From assembly GCA_933207985.1 (NCBI GenBank), contig OW240914.1:285837117-285901116 (forward strand): a stretch of 64,000 nucleotides of DNA. Reading direction: 5' to 3'. Positions 58,001-64,000 of the stretch are shown one piece after another. The position numbers were made by a program, and so were the translations under genes. The DNA is from Pelobates cultripes (taxonomy: Eukaryota > Chordata > Amphibia > Anura > Pelobatidae). Numbering within the stretch: the first letter of the stretch is position 1; every line of letters begins with the position of its first letter. The notes below the pieces were generated by a model, which ran no database searches, was not told where the DNA came from, and worked only from the letters and a program-made list of their open reading frames with translations.

Positions 58001-59507
58001 AATATGCTATGCCTTGTCGAGGGTAAAACTTGGGGCTATGAAATTCTGTGATTTTTATAATTATATACACACACACTCATACAAACACACACTCTGCATT
58101 ATATATACACACACTCATACAAACACACACTCTGCATTATATACACACACTCTGTGTATATAATGCAGAGTGTGTATATAATGTTGTGTGTGTGAACTGG
58201 GTGGGGGGAGAGCATTTTTATTATTTTAATTTTTTTTATTTTAATATTATTTTTTTATTATTTTAATTTTTTTTTTTGTCCCCCCCTACCTGCTTGTTAA
58301 CTGGTCAGGGAGGGGGCTATCTTAATCCCTGGTGGTCCAGTGGCATGGGCTGTGAAGTGGGGGGGCCGGCAGGAAGCATTTACTTACCTTTCCTGCAGCT
58401 CCTGTCAGCTCCTTTCTCCTCCGTTCCGGTCAGCTCCACTGTAAGTCTTGCGGTCTGGTTGCCGCGCGGATCGTTGCCATGGCTCTGACGGCCGCGGCTC
58501 TCTAAGTTGCCATAATACAGACAGTGACTCGAGTATAAGTCGAGTGGGGGTTTTTAAGCACAAAAAATGTGCTGAAAAACTAGACTTATACTCGAGTATA
58601 TACTGTAATTCCTAACCTGTTCCCAATCTTTGCCCCAGTCTTCACTGCATCTCTCAAAATGAAATTGTTTATGTTAGAATATTTAATACAAAAATGTTTC
58701 AGCCAGAATAGATTAAACGGGTTATGACATTTCTCACATTGGAACCATCCCTTATTTCAATTCTTAACTAAGGCCCCAGCCATTATGTGAGTGAAAATAG
58801 TTGTATCATGGAGTAAACTTATATCTAGAAAATTTAAACCCAATTGGGTATCATCTCTGTTTATAGTTTCCTGTGCAATTCTAGATTTTTTTTTACTTTT
58901 CCAAGTAAATGAGAGTAAAAGTTTATTTAATTTATCCAAAATATTCCCTGAGACCCTGACTAGAATCATTCTAAACATGTACAATATCTTAGGCACCAGG
59001 AAGGCTTTAAGCATGTTAATCCGGCCCAACCAGGAGAACTCATACGTTTTCATCCTACTTATTGTGCTACCAAAACGAGTAGTGGGTCTTTGTCTATACA
59101 ACTAGTTTGTATTTTGAATCCATTATATTTCAGGTTCTCCAATACTGTGTGAACATTCTCTTTTTATATATTATATCTAAAGAGTCAAATTATTTCTGAA
59201 TTCATCTGATGAACGAGTGTACACATAAATATAAAAGAATTATATCCTTGACATTTTCTGTATGTCATGATTCAATAACGAAAGCCCAACATTTTTGTGT
59301 GTCCTCTGTAGGATCAGAGTCCTGCCCAAGATCATCAAGTTCAATCGCTATTAAAGCGCTATGGAACAGATAAGATCTACCAAGTGATGCAAGCTGCCAC
59401 TGGCAGTAAGAATTTGGACCTCACTTTGAAGCGTGGTGATTTTGTAGCTGTACTGCAATACTCCGACACCAAGGGGAGCAAAAGCAGGTGGCTGGTGGAC
59501 ACTGGAG
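31360..59507 (+). CDS. arhgef37: ARHGEF37-like Rho guanine nucleotide exchange factor (partial gene, 12 exons)
   Basis: Twelve plus-strand exons with canonical flanks join with consistent phases into 2,216 nt (about 738 codons). Order: an N-terminal region of about 210 residues with an acidic run; a DH domain ([19 protein letters not shown] to [16 protein letters not shown]) that would catalyse GDP/GTP exchange on Rho GTPases; a BAR domain (about 406-674, with [15 protein letters not shown]) for binding curved membrane; and most of an SH3 domain ([12 protein letters not shown] to SRWLVDTGG). DH-BAR-SH3 is the layout of ARHGEF37, ARHGEF38 and DNMBP; segments such as [20 protein letters not shown] and [15 protein letters not shown] fit ARHGEF37 best. 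The start codon and the end, including any second SH3, are not in view. Symbol is by similarity from memory, not a search. Confidence 0.8.
31735..31971 (+). CDS. arhgef37: RhoGEF gene exon B (acidic run, GC donor)
   Basis: Acceptor AAATCCACAG|G. Contains [19 protein letters not shown], an eight-Asp run. The frame joins exon C in phase only if the exon ends at G31971 with donor GCAAGT; the alternative GT four bases later (GCAA|GTAAAG) would break the phase. GC donors usually have this strong consensus. Confidence 0.65.
31972..33132. other. Intron (GC-AG by inference)
   Basis: No other gene. Nothing but low-complexity and unassigned sequence was recognised. Confidence 0.5.
33133..33373 (+). 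CDS. arhgef37: RhoGEF gene exon C (start of DH domain)
   Basis: Acceptor TTTGCACACAG|G, donor GGG|GTATGT. The second half encodes [19 protein letters not shown], the first conserved helix of the DH domain, where the Glu and surrounding residues contact the GTPase in this family. The first half is a linker without a recognised domain. Confidence 0.85.
34113..34235. mobile_element. Foldback MITE (copy 2)
   Basis: TAGGCAACCTTCGTCACTCC to GGTGCCAAAGGTTGCCTA, the same family as 30,584-30,709, inside the intron between exons C and D. A (TA)n tract lies just upstream at 33,991-34,022. Confidence 0.8.
34338..34461 (+). CDS. arhgef37: RhoGEF gene exon D (DH domain)
   Basis: Acceptor GTATGATCTTCAG|GTA, donor ATTG|GTAGGT. 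Encodes [20 protein letters not shown], matching the LFSNIE block conserved in ARHGEF37/38 and DNMBP DH domains. Confidence 0.9.
35061..35205 (+). CDS. arhgef37: RhoGEF gene exon E (DH domain)
   Basis: Acceptor CTGAATTCCAG|G, donor GAATC|GTGAGT. Encodes [20 protein letters not shown] and a following helix. Confidence 0.9.
35675..36061 (-). mobile_element. L2-like LINE 3' end (minus strand), split by an LTR
   Basis: On the minus strand it ends CTGAATTTGTTGGAGCTTTA TAAATAATA, like the tail of the L2-type LINE at 63,450-63,490, followed by an ATT-rich tail. It appears to continue at about 37,265-37,600 after the inserted LTR. No coding part remains. Confidence 0.5.
36067..37259 (+). mobile_element. 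Solo LTR of an endogenous retrovirus-type element
   Basis: A 1,193-bp unit starting TGTGGCAAAAGTGACC and ending TTCCGTTACA, flanked by a perfect 5-bp duplication CTTGT (36,062-36,066 and 37,260-37,264). TATAAAAG (36,967-36,974) and AATAAA (36,979-36,984) lie in its 3' third. No internal coding region or second LTR is present, so it is a recombined solo LTR. Class (ERV versus other LTR element) is uncertain. Confidence 0.8.
37459..37511. repeat. Left arm of a perfect 53-nt inverted repeat around exon F
   Basis: Starts TGAGAAGTGGATTGTACTAG and is perfectly complementary to 38,327-38,379. The arms enclose exon F. Confidence 0.9.
37729..37931 (+). CDS. arhgef37: RhoGEF gene exon F (end of DH domain)
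   Basis: Acceptor TTCCATTTTAG|A, donor GTTG|GTAAGT. Encodes [19 protein letters not shown], the most conserved DH helix (P-x-QR-x-x-KYPLLL), and [16 protein letters not shown] at the end of the domain. Losing this exon would remove the catalytic core. Confidence 0.95.
38327..38379. repeat. Right arm of the 53-nt inverted repeat
   Basis: Perfect reverse complement of 37,459-37,511. No similarity extends on either side. Confidence 0.9.
38380..39688. other. Intron, nothing recognised
   Basis: No repeat or exon recognised. Confidence 0.5.
39689..39819 (+). CDS. arhgef37: RhoGEF gene exon G
   Basis: Acceptor TATTTCTATAG|CC, donor CCCAAG|GTACGA. Encodes [20 protein letters not shown] and [20 protein letters not shown], the DH-BAR linker and start of BAR, strongly like ARHGEF37. 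Confidence 0.95.
39820..41396. other. Intron; GT/TA microsatellite
   Basis: Microsatellite at about 39,980-40,027. An 18-bp unit GGAACTATACCATAGGGGAA is tandemly repeated near 41,150-41,180. Otherwise nothing recognised. Confidence 0.6.
41397..41652 (+). repeat. About 255-bp direct duplication, copy 1
   Basis: Starts AATATGGTGCAGTATGGTCG and ends TAGGTTGTGTGG. Nearly identical to 43,841-44,096 (I saw one substitution and one T-run length change). Confidence 0.9.
41653..43840. other. Intron segment between the duplicated blocks
   Basis: About 2.2 kb with no recognised coding domain. Origin unknown. Confidence 0.5.
43841..44096 (+). repeat. About 255-bp direct duplication, copy 2
   Basis: Ends 44 bp before exon H. 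See the copy at 41,397. Confidence 0.9.
44141..44245 (+). CDS. arhgef37: RhoGEF gene exon H (BAR)
   Basis: Acceptor AATTATCTTGGTAG|AAA has a poor pyrimidine tract; donor TTGGAG|GTAAGC. Encodes [20 protein letters not shown], matching the EDKE(F/Y)D-L block of ARHGEF37. Confidence 0.92.
44650..46042 (+). mobile_element. CR1/Rex1-like LINE (copy 2), 3' end intact
   Basis: Near-identical to the LINE part of 12,783-14,120 but keeps the 3' end: GGCTAGGGAC..., GGGCCGAATGGTTCTTATCT, ending ACATTTTATGTTTC as CR1-type tails do. RT motifs include [15 protein letters not shown] and LFADDTKI. A deletion of about 120 bp at 45,373 and a frameshift near 45,690 disable it. It is 5' truncated and lies between exons H and I. 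Confidence 0.88.
44800..45956 (+). pseudogene. CR1 reverse transcriptase relic (copy 2)
   Basis: Three open pieces (44,800-45,375; 45,436-45,696; 45,693-45,956) of one RT protein. The internal deletion after TFNVDKC removes about 40 codons compared with copy 1. The catalytic FADD box is present. Confidence 0.88.
46093..46203 (+). CDS. arhgef37: RhoGEF gene exon I (BAR)
   Basis: Acceptor GGTTCTGCCCTCAG|GAA, donor GAGTTT|GTATGT. Encodes [20 protein letters not shown] and [17 protein letters not shown]. The LINE tail ends only about 50 bp upstream. Confidence 0.92.
46540..46735 (+). mobile_element. Penelope-like terminal fragment with hammerhead-like relic
   Basis: Core TTGATAA (46,675-46,681), stem II ACCTG/CAGGT around GGTA, then TGAAAG. 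Core positions 3 and 8 are T and A instead of C and G. Stem I is weak. Confidence 0.35.
46745..47139. repeat. Dispersed repeat, copy 2
   Basis: Same family as 28,300-28,597. Confidence 0.7.
47473..47802 (+). CDS. arhgef37: RhoGEF gene exon J (BAR)
   Basis: Acceptor CTCTCTCCTCGCAG|AAG, donor TCACAG|GTAGGC. 110 codons including [20 protein letters not shown], the signature helix of the BAR domain in this GEF group, and [20 protein letters not shown]. Confidence 0.95.
48101..48226. mobile_element. Foldback MITE (copy 3)
   Basis: ATAGGCAACCTTCGGCACTC to TTGCCGAAGGTTGCCTAT. Same family as 30,584-30,709. Confidence 0.85.
48751..48803 (-). ncRNA. Hammerhead-like fold in left Penelope arm
   Basis: Mirror copy of the fold at 51,458-51,510; same core and stems on the minus strand. 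Confidence 0.4.
49585..49956 (-). pseudogene. Penelope-like GIY-YIG endonuclease fragment (left arm)
   Basis: Encodes exactly the same 123 residues as the right-arm frame from its Met. See 50,127-50,675 for domain details. It is cut 5' at the hairpin spacer, so it lacks the RT domain. Confidence 0.88.
50127..50675 (+). pseudogene. Penelope-like GIY-YIG endonuclease fragment (right arm)
   Basis: The frame is open upstream of the Met at 50,304 into the spacer ([18 protein letters not shown]), then has a Cys cluster [12 protein letters not shown], the known linker of Penelope-like proteins. The GIY-YIG domain follows: [15 protein letters not shown] supplies the VIY and YVG strands, [10 protein letters not shown] the Arg and His, and [18 protein letters not shown] the conserved Glu and the Penelope-type tail. 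In Penelope elements this nuclease nicks the target. All expected catalytic positions are kept, but the RT is missing, so the piece cannot copy itself. Confidence 0.88.
51458..51510 (+). ncRNA. Hammerhead-like fold with variant core (right Penelope arm)
   Basis: Stem I is long: GACCTC-A-TCCA (51,458-51,468) pairs with TGGAGAGGTC (51,501-51,510), 10 pairs with one bulged A. Core is TTGAAAA (51,469-51,475), where C3 is T and G8 is A. Stem II is CCGC/GCGG (51,478-51,481 and 51,486-51,489), then GAAAC (51,491-51,495). The three-way layout matches a hammerhead, but the core is non-canonical. Confidence 0.45.
51841..52552. other. Intron, nothing recognised
   Basis: AT-rich sequence without recognised repeats. 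Confidence 0.5.
52553..52689. mobile_element. Small hAT-type MITE
   Basis: CAGGGGTCCTGAAACTCTGG to CCGGAATTTGAGGACCCCTG, ends inverted; flanks CTCTAAGG and CTCTACAG match at 6 of 8 bases. Confidence 0.8.
52959..53087 (+). CDS. arhgef37: RhoGEF gene exon K (end of BAR)
   Basis: Acceptor GTCTTTTCTATTAG|CTG, donor GTACAA|GTAAGT. Encodes [20 protein letters not shown] and [19 protein letters not shown], the last BAR helix and the Pro-rich linker to SH3. Confidence 0.92.
53125..55515 (+). mobile_element. Old CR1-like LINE relic, split by a hAT-type insertion
   Basis: Decayed RT matches run across both sides of 53,666-54,476: [22 protein letters not shown] and DLLGFSQ-like text at left, then [20 protein letters not shown] (mutated FADD) at right. 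Many stops. The 3' part has NSLPED and TTTTTTGCCTTCTTTTGGATCAAC, typical of CR1-group tails. More diverged than the copies at 12.8 and 44.7 kb, so older. Confidence 0.75.
53666..54476. mobile_element. hAT-type insertion with CA-rich minisatellite
   Basis: An 8-bp duplication GAGTTGCC (53,658-53,665 and 54,477-54,484) flanks the insert. It interrupts the LINE relic between RIQRVA and INGNVD-like codons. The right end reads GGATCCGCCAGTG, a hAT-like end; the left end starts CAGTG but pairs poorly. Inside are a CA-rich minisatellite (about 53,925-54,255), a TCTCGCGAG-rich patch, and the dispersed unit also seen at 1.2 kb. Confidence 0.65.
55516..56080. other. Intron, nothing recognised
   Basis: AT-rich; no feature recognised. 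Confidence 0.5.
56660..57071. mobile_element. TTAA-flanked MITE (copy 2)
   Basis: AGGACCACTCTAGGCACCCA to CACTATAGTGGTCCT with TTAA on both sides (56,656-56,659 and 57,072-57,075). Same family as 24,106-24,534, opposite orientation. Confidence 0.85.
57300..57670 (+). mobile_element. Solo LTR, 371 bp, probably Ty3/gypsy
   Basis: Starts TGTCAATCATGCAAATAGG and ends GTAATCCTGACA, flanked by a perfect ATTGT duplication (57,295-57,299 and 57,671-57,675). No coding sequence. The TGTCA...TGACA ends are common in gypsy LTRs. Confidence 0.8.
57930..58607. mobile_element. TA-flanked DNA transposon with CCGTATATACTCG ends
   Basis: Left end TACCGTATATACTCGTGTAT, right end ATACTCGAGTATATACTGTA, inverted, with TA at both borders. 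AAGTCGA motifs repeat inside. Contains a CA microsatellite (58,065-58,190). Non-autonomous. Confidence 0.75.
59312..59507 (+). CDS. arhgef37: RhoGEF gene exon L (first SH3)
   Basis: Acceptor TGTGTCCTCTGTAG|GAT, donor CTGGAG|GTACAG. Encodes [35 protein letters not shown] and SRWLVDTGG. The ALYDF-like first strand of SH3 is replaced by KIYQV, as in ARHGEF37/DNMBP relatives. The SH3 would finish in the next exon, not found before 64,000. Confidence 0.93.
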
Positions 59508-59967
59508 GTACAGGATAAACATGACATGTTTTACCTCTCAAAGTATACTTACTGCAATAAAAGATGTTAGTTACTAGACTAGTAGAATAAAATTTAATTA
59601 CTGGCAATCAATTCCAAATATGCAGTTGTTGCATTCGTTTTTTGATCTTTGAACAAATTTTGGACACTTATGTAAGAACTTCAGTCATTAAATTAGTGAA
59701 ATAACAGCATATTTGAAATAGATTAGCTCACTGCTTGCCAGAAATTGACAATTAACTAATATTTGCACAAATCTATGTAGTTAATACAATCTAATCATTA
59801 CTATATATATCAATGGTGCTTAATTCCATAAGGCACATTAAACACTTGACTACAGTGCCTCAGATCAGGAAAGTGGATGGAATAATTTGCTATCAATGAC
59901 CCATTATGATAATTATTCAAAATAGTTGGGGGATACAGTATATATCAATTGTCCCTTTGCAAATATG

Positions 59968-60003
<36 letters not shown>

Positions 60004-62040
60004 CATATATCACCAAATATGTGAACTGCAAATCATTCATACAACAGAAAGTGTTTTATCATGGACTTTATCTGATAGGCTCAAGAGGATACGTACAAAG
60101 CTCCAAACTCCAGCCTTACCAGGGAATCCCATCTCGGAAGAACTCCCTCGATTCTCTATCTCCTTTAAATAACTGTAGGGAGACCAGGAGGCACTCATCG
60201 ACAGCCCAAGAGTGCCCTTACAGTATATACTCGGAAATCCCAATTTATTCACCGTTCCAGGTATGTATAACGCAAATTACCTATATTTCACTTGTTTCAC
60301 AACAAGTTATTTATTTGATGAAAGCAGGACTTTTTTTCCCCATAACCTACATTTTATTATATTTGCACAGATTAATCAATTTACATGTATTTGATATTCA
60401 CCTTATATTTTGCCATTCTTTTTACTAAGGGTTCACAAATACAATTGATATGTATGTGTATGTATTCAATAATCTATCTAATCTATTACCAAATACAGAG
60501 ACTATTTCAATATATAGGTGTTGAGTGTTTTGTCAGTGAGGTCCATCAGAGGTAGGAATTACTAGTGTGGTTAGAGGGGGCATGTCCAGGATCCGAGGCT
60601 GAGCTTGGAAACAGGTAATCAGTCCAGAATTCAAGTTTAGAGAAAGGGACACTCGGTGTCCGAAAGCTATATTGGCAATAGTTAAGTAGTTGGACAAATA
60701 AACAAATAGAGCAAGGGTTATCCAGGAACAGAATTTGTCAATAGTTAAACAGTCGTGTTTATAGATACAGAGTCCAAATTTGAAGTTGGCAAGATTTAAG
60801 CAGGCTTGTATAAAAATTTTTAGAGACTGATCTCTCTAGTTGGCCTCGGCCTATGGCTATCGTGGCCTACCGAGCGTCTGCCTGATGGCCAATCCGGGCC
60901 TGTATCTGAACAAGAAAAGGTTAACTCCAACATGGAGATAGAGTACCTGCAAAGTCAAATACACACAATTGCAAAACAAGCACTGTGAGACTCGATAATC
61001 AAGCAATGAGTGATCGATTACCGTAACCAGATTTTAATAGGAGAGACCATTGAATTCAGACCTAATTAACCCTTCCAGCAGAGAATATCCTATTAAACAT
61101 TGGAAGACTTTCCTAACTACTCATGTGTACTTATTTGACTGTTCTTTCCCTTTTGTAATGACACTGTATTCATAAGAGCACAGTATAATTGCAGCTCGAC
61201 CAATAACGGTACACTATTAAATTTCGTTGATAAGATTAGGGTTAGGAGATGCTAAGGCTTATAGTGTAGTTAGGCTGGGGATACTTAGAAATAGGAACTA
61301 CATGAATACAATAGTGAGGATTTCTACAAGTAATGTAGATTTTTATACACGAAAACACATTTATTATTTACCTATCCCTTATATTTAACAAATATCTCGG
61401 GAGTAATGTTTTCCATTTAAGAGGGTTGGGGGTTGTTTACTGCAACCAAGAATAAAACATTTTTTAAAATGCCATTTACTAATATTATTGTTTTTTTATT
61501 TTAAATTATTACATTTCATCACTTGTGGTAAATAGTCTAAAAGAGATTTCCCGTATTCAAAAAGTTCTTTCCTAAGTCAAAACACATAAATCATATGGAT
61601 ATTGAATTACTAAAACTTAAGTTAAAAAATTAAAATAAAATAAATACTACTGAACATAATTTGTAATTCCCTCAATGAGAAAAGTCAAGCTGCTGCAGAT
61701 CTTCATCAGTGCCTACCCTGAGCAAATGATCACTTTCGAAAACTGTCATCAGGCCTTAGAGCCTAAATGTGATTATAAAATGATGTTGCACTGCTCTCTG
61801 GTGGCACACTTTAATCATTGCATAACAGTTATATAATAAAGAGTCAATGAAAAACTAGTCAAAAACAACACTCCAGCAGCTGTAAACAAATTTGACTCCC
61901 ATTAAGTTCACATGCCTACTGGCAGTATAGGATTTAGGGGGACAATTGCCTCCCTGCCCGCCGTCCCAATCCGCCCCTGGTCTTTGTGCACCACCTAACT
62001 AACAATGATTGATAGCACTGCATTGGGGTTTGCTATAATC
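59508..62040. other. Intron; microsatellite and unassigned repeats
   Basis: (TA)n at 59,969-60,000. A probable hAT end GCCAATCCGGGCCTG at about 60,889 lacks a clear partner. No exon completing the SH3 domain was found. Confidence 0.5.
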
Positions 62041-62982
62041 CTATACACAGTGAATAAAGTCTGTCAGTCTGGTTTCTGCGCTAAGCACTCTGTGGAAATG
62101 GCACTGACTAAAGTATCCAATGATCTACTCGCTGCAAAATCTCATGGTCACTACTCTATCCTAATTCTCCTTGACCTTTCTGCGGCTTTTGACATTGTTG
62201 ATCAACAACAGCTTCTTCTCATCCTACGTGATATCGGTCTACAAGATATTGCTCTCTCCTGGTGCTCCTCCTACCTCTTCCAGCGCTCTTTCTGTGTTTC
62301 TTTCTCTGGCTCTGCTTCTTCTGCCCAACCCCTCTCTGTTGGTGTCCCCCTAGGTTTACTCTCTGGTCCCCTACTGTTCTCCATCTATACTGCCTCCCTT
62401 GGTAAACTCATTAGCTCCTTTGGCTTTTAATGTCATTTCCATGCAGATCACACGCAAATCTATCTTTCCTCTCCTGATCTCTCCCCGTCCCTCTTGACTA
62501 GTGTCTCTGGCTGCCTCTCTGCTATTTCTAACTGGATTGCTGCCCACTTCCTTAAACTCAATTTGACCAAAACTGAAATTCTGGTGTTTCCTCCCTCAAG
62601 TGTTGCTACTCCTGTGTCTGTCTCCCTCCAAGTCAACGGTGCTAACATCAGCTCCACCACGCAGGCACGCTGCCTAGGTGTTCTCTTTGACTCCGACCTC
62701 TCCTTCACGCCTCATGTCCAGTCTATAGCCAAATCTTGCTACTACAATCTTAAAAACATTACGCGCATACGACCCTACTTAACGCAAGATGCGACTAAGG
62801 TACTGGTCCATTCCACTGTCCTTTCTCACCTTGAGTACTGTAATCCGCTTCTCAGTGGTCTTACAGGCTCCCAACTTGCACCGTTACAGTCCATAATGAA
62901 TGCGGCGGCGAGGCTTATCTTCCTGTCCGCCCGCACCGCCCACGCCTCTTCTTCTGTAAGTCCCTACATTGGCTTCCTGTAA
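62005..62982 (+). pseudogene. L2-like reverse transcriptase relic
   Basis: Two open pieces (62,005-62,430 and 62,494-62,982) of one RT, separated by a stop just before the catalytic box. [17 protein letters not shown] replaces the usual [13 protein letters not shown]. Confidence 0.85.
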
Positions 62983-63500
62983 GATATAGGGCTCAATTTA
63001 AAATTCTGTTTTTTGCTTTCAAATCTCTACATAATGCTGATCTCACCTATCTATCCTCCCTAATACACAAGTATGTCCTGTCAACGTCCTTACACTCTGC
63101 TGAAGACTTACGTTTATCTTCTGTCCGTACTCCCACCTCTGATGCTCGCCTTCAAGACTTCTCGAGGGCTGCACCGTTCCTGTGGAACTCACTTCCCTCC
63201 TCCGTTAGATGCTCACCCAGTCTCCACTCCTTCAAAAAATCATTAAAAACCCACTTCTTCATAAAAGCATATCAATCAAAACTATTAATAGCTGATTCCT
63301 CTCCTGCAACTGTCATTAGTCTAATACTATCCTTACCTTTTGTGTCACTTTACCCCACTCCCTCTAGCATGTAAGCTCATTGAGCAGGGCCCTCAACCCC
63401 TGTGTGTCCAACTTGTCTTGTTACAACTACGTTTGTTCGTCCACCCACTGTAAAGCGCTGCAGAATTTGTTAGCGCTATATAAATAATAACATAATAAAG
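62045..63500 (+). mobile_element. L2-like LINE, 5' truncated
   Basis: RT-derived frames: [37 protein letters not shown], then a frame break, then LTKTEILVFPPSS and HSTVLSHLEYCNPLL. The catalytic YADD region reads HADHTQIYLS, so it is inactivated. The 3' end GTAAAGCGCTGCAGAATTTG TTAGCGCTATATAAATAATA with an AT-rich tail is typical of L2-group LINEs in vertebrates. Lies in the last intron seen. Confidence 0.85.
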
Positions 63501-64000
63501 TATTAATAATCACGTAATCAGCAATGTTCTATTTTCGCTATAGATTTACATTTGCTCCTGTCCTGATCAATATATATGTATAAAGATTCCTCCATAAATG
63601 TCCAAGCACAAGAAACAGACATTTCAACATTTTTATTTTCAATACGACTTTTTATTTATTGAGCTTTTCCATAAACTACTTATAACCCTAGATATGCTGT
63701 CTGATTTTTCTCTACAATAACATTCTAAACTACAAAAAAAATTCATTTAAACAATCATGATGGTGCCTTGGAAAGGTCATTTTCTTTATTCTGATTCCTA
63801 CAGATATTCCCTAAACAAAAATGAACTTGAACTCCGAATCAAGCTATAGAGATAAGGAAGTAGTCGGAAAGAATTAAGTAGAAGGAATCAAAGCCGAAAC
63901 AATTAGACTGGGATAAAACTCAGTGTCTCTCATCAAAATTAGATTTTTCAAATCTACGCTATGAAATCTATAATTTTTCACAATAAATTAATTACCTATA
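63501..64000. other. No feature seen
   Basis: AT-rich sequence to the edge of the window; the RhoGEF gene presumably continues beyond. Confidence 0.5.

Larger units (their letters stand above)
56080..59160 (-). mobile_element. Old L1-like LINE ORF2 relic, heavily interrupted
   Basis: On the minus strand, 58,757-59,101 encodes [20 protein letters not shown] and [15 protein letters not shown], matching the region after RT in L1-type ORF2. Further C-terminal pieces follow downstream on that strand, ending near 56,640 with a Cys-rich segment (CVGDAP... CPKL-like). It is interrupted by a TTAA MITE, a solo LTR and a TA-flanked MITE. Many stops. Confidence 0.65.

Noticed and set aside
60241..60270. 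CCGTTCCAG|GTATG as the acceptor of the next SH3 exon
   Set aside because: The downstream frame does not encode the expected end of the SH3 domain and no phase-1 continuation follows.

Overview
This is vertebrate nuclear DNA, AT-rich and full of introns and transposons. The mix of repeats (CR1/Rex1-like, L2-like and L1-like LINEs, a chromodomain Ty3/gypsy element, Penelope-like elements, Tc1/mariner, hAT and TTAA-flanked MITEs) together with a vertebrate RhoGEF gene suggests an amphibian, most likely a frog. That taxonomic call is inference.

Layout. Positions 1-31,359 hold no convincing host coding exon and are a patchwork of transposons: Penelope-like debris with a hammerhead-ribozyme-like fold (3.8 kb), a hAT-type element carrying a GT-rich minisatellite (5.6-6.7 kb), a decayed Tc1 element with a nested retroposed insert (7.5-9.8 kb), a 147-bp tandem repeat (10.5 kb), a MITE-bounded CR1 fragment with a long RT reading frame (12.6-14.2 kb), and a nearly complete Ty3/gypsy chromovirus with 698-bp LTRs and a GTAAC target duplication (14,772-20,392). 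Between 20.4 and 31.3 kb are MITEs, microsatellites and more Penelope-like ends.

From 31,360 to the right edge runs the 3' two-thirds or more of one plus-strand host gene, an ARHGEF37-like Rho guanine nucleotide exchange factor. Twelve exons with consistent splice phases encode about 738 residues: a long non-catalytic N-terminal region, a DH (RhoGEF) domain, a BAR domain and most of a first SH3 domain. The start codon exon and the last exon(s) are not seen. One intron appears to be GC-AG. Its introns carry many insertions: a solo ERV-type LTR, a second CR1 copy ending about 50 bp before an exon, a 3.5-kb head-to-head Penelope-like inverted repeat with two identical GIY-YIG reading frames, a nested L1 relic, a second solo LTR and an L2-like LINE.

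The most interesting signals are: (1) the chromovirus carries a 14-nt perfect complement between a site inside its LTR and the bases directly after the LTR, as expected for Tf1/sushi-type self-priming; (2) several hammerhead-like folds, one near-canonical (3,796-3,840) and others with recurrent core changes, in Penelope-like sequence; (3) the head-to-head endonuclease-only Penelope hairpin; and (4) a perfect 53-nt inverted repeat flanking one DH exon of the host gene.
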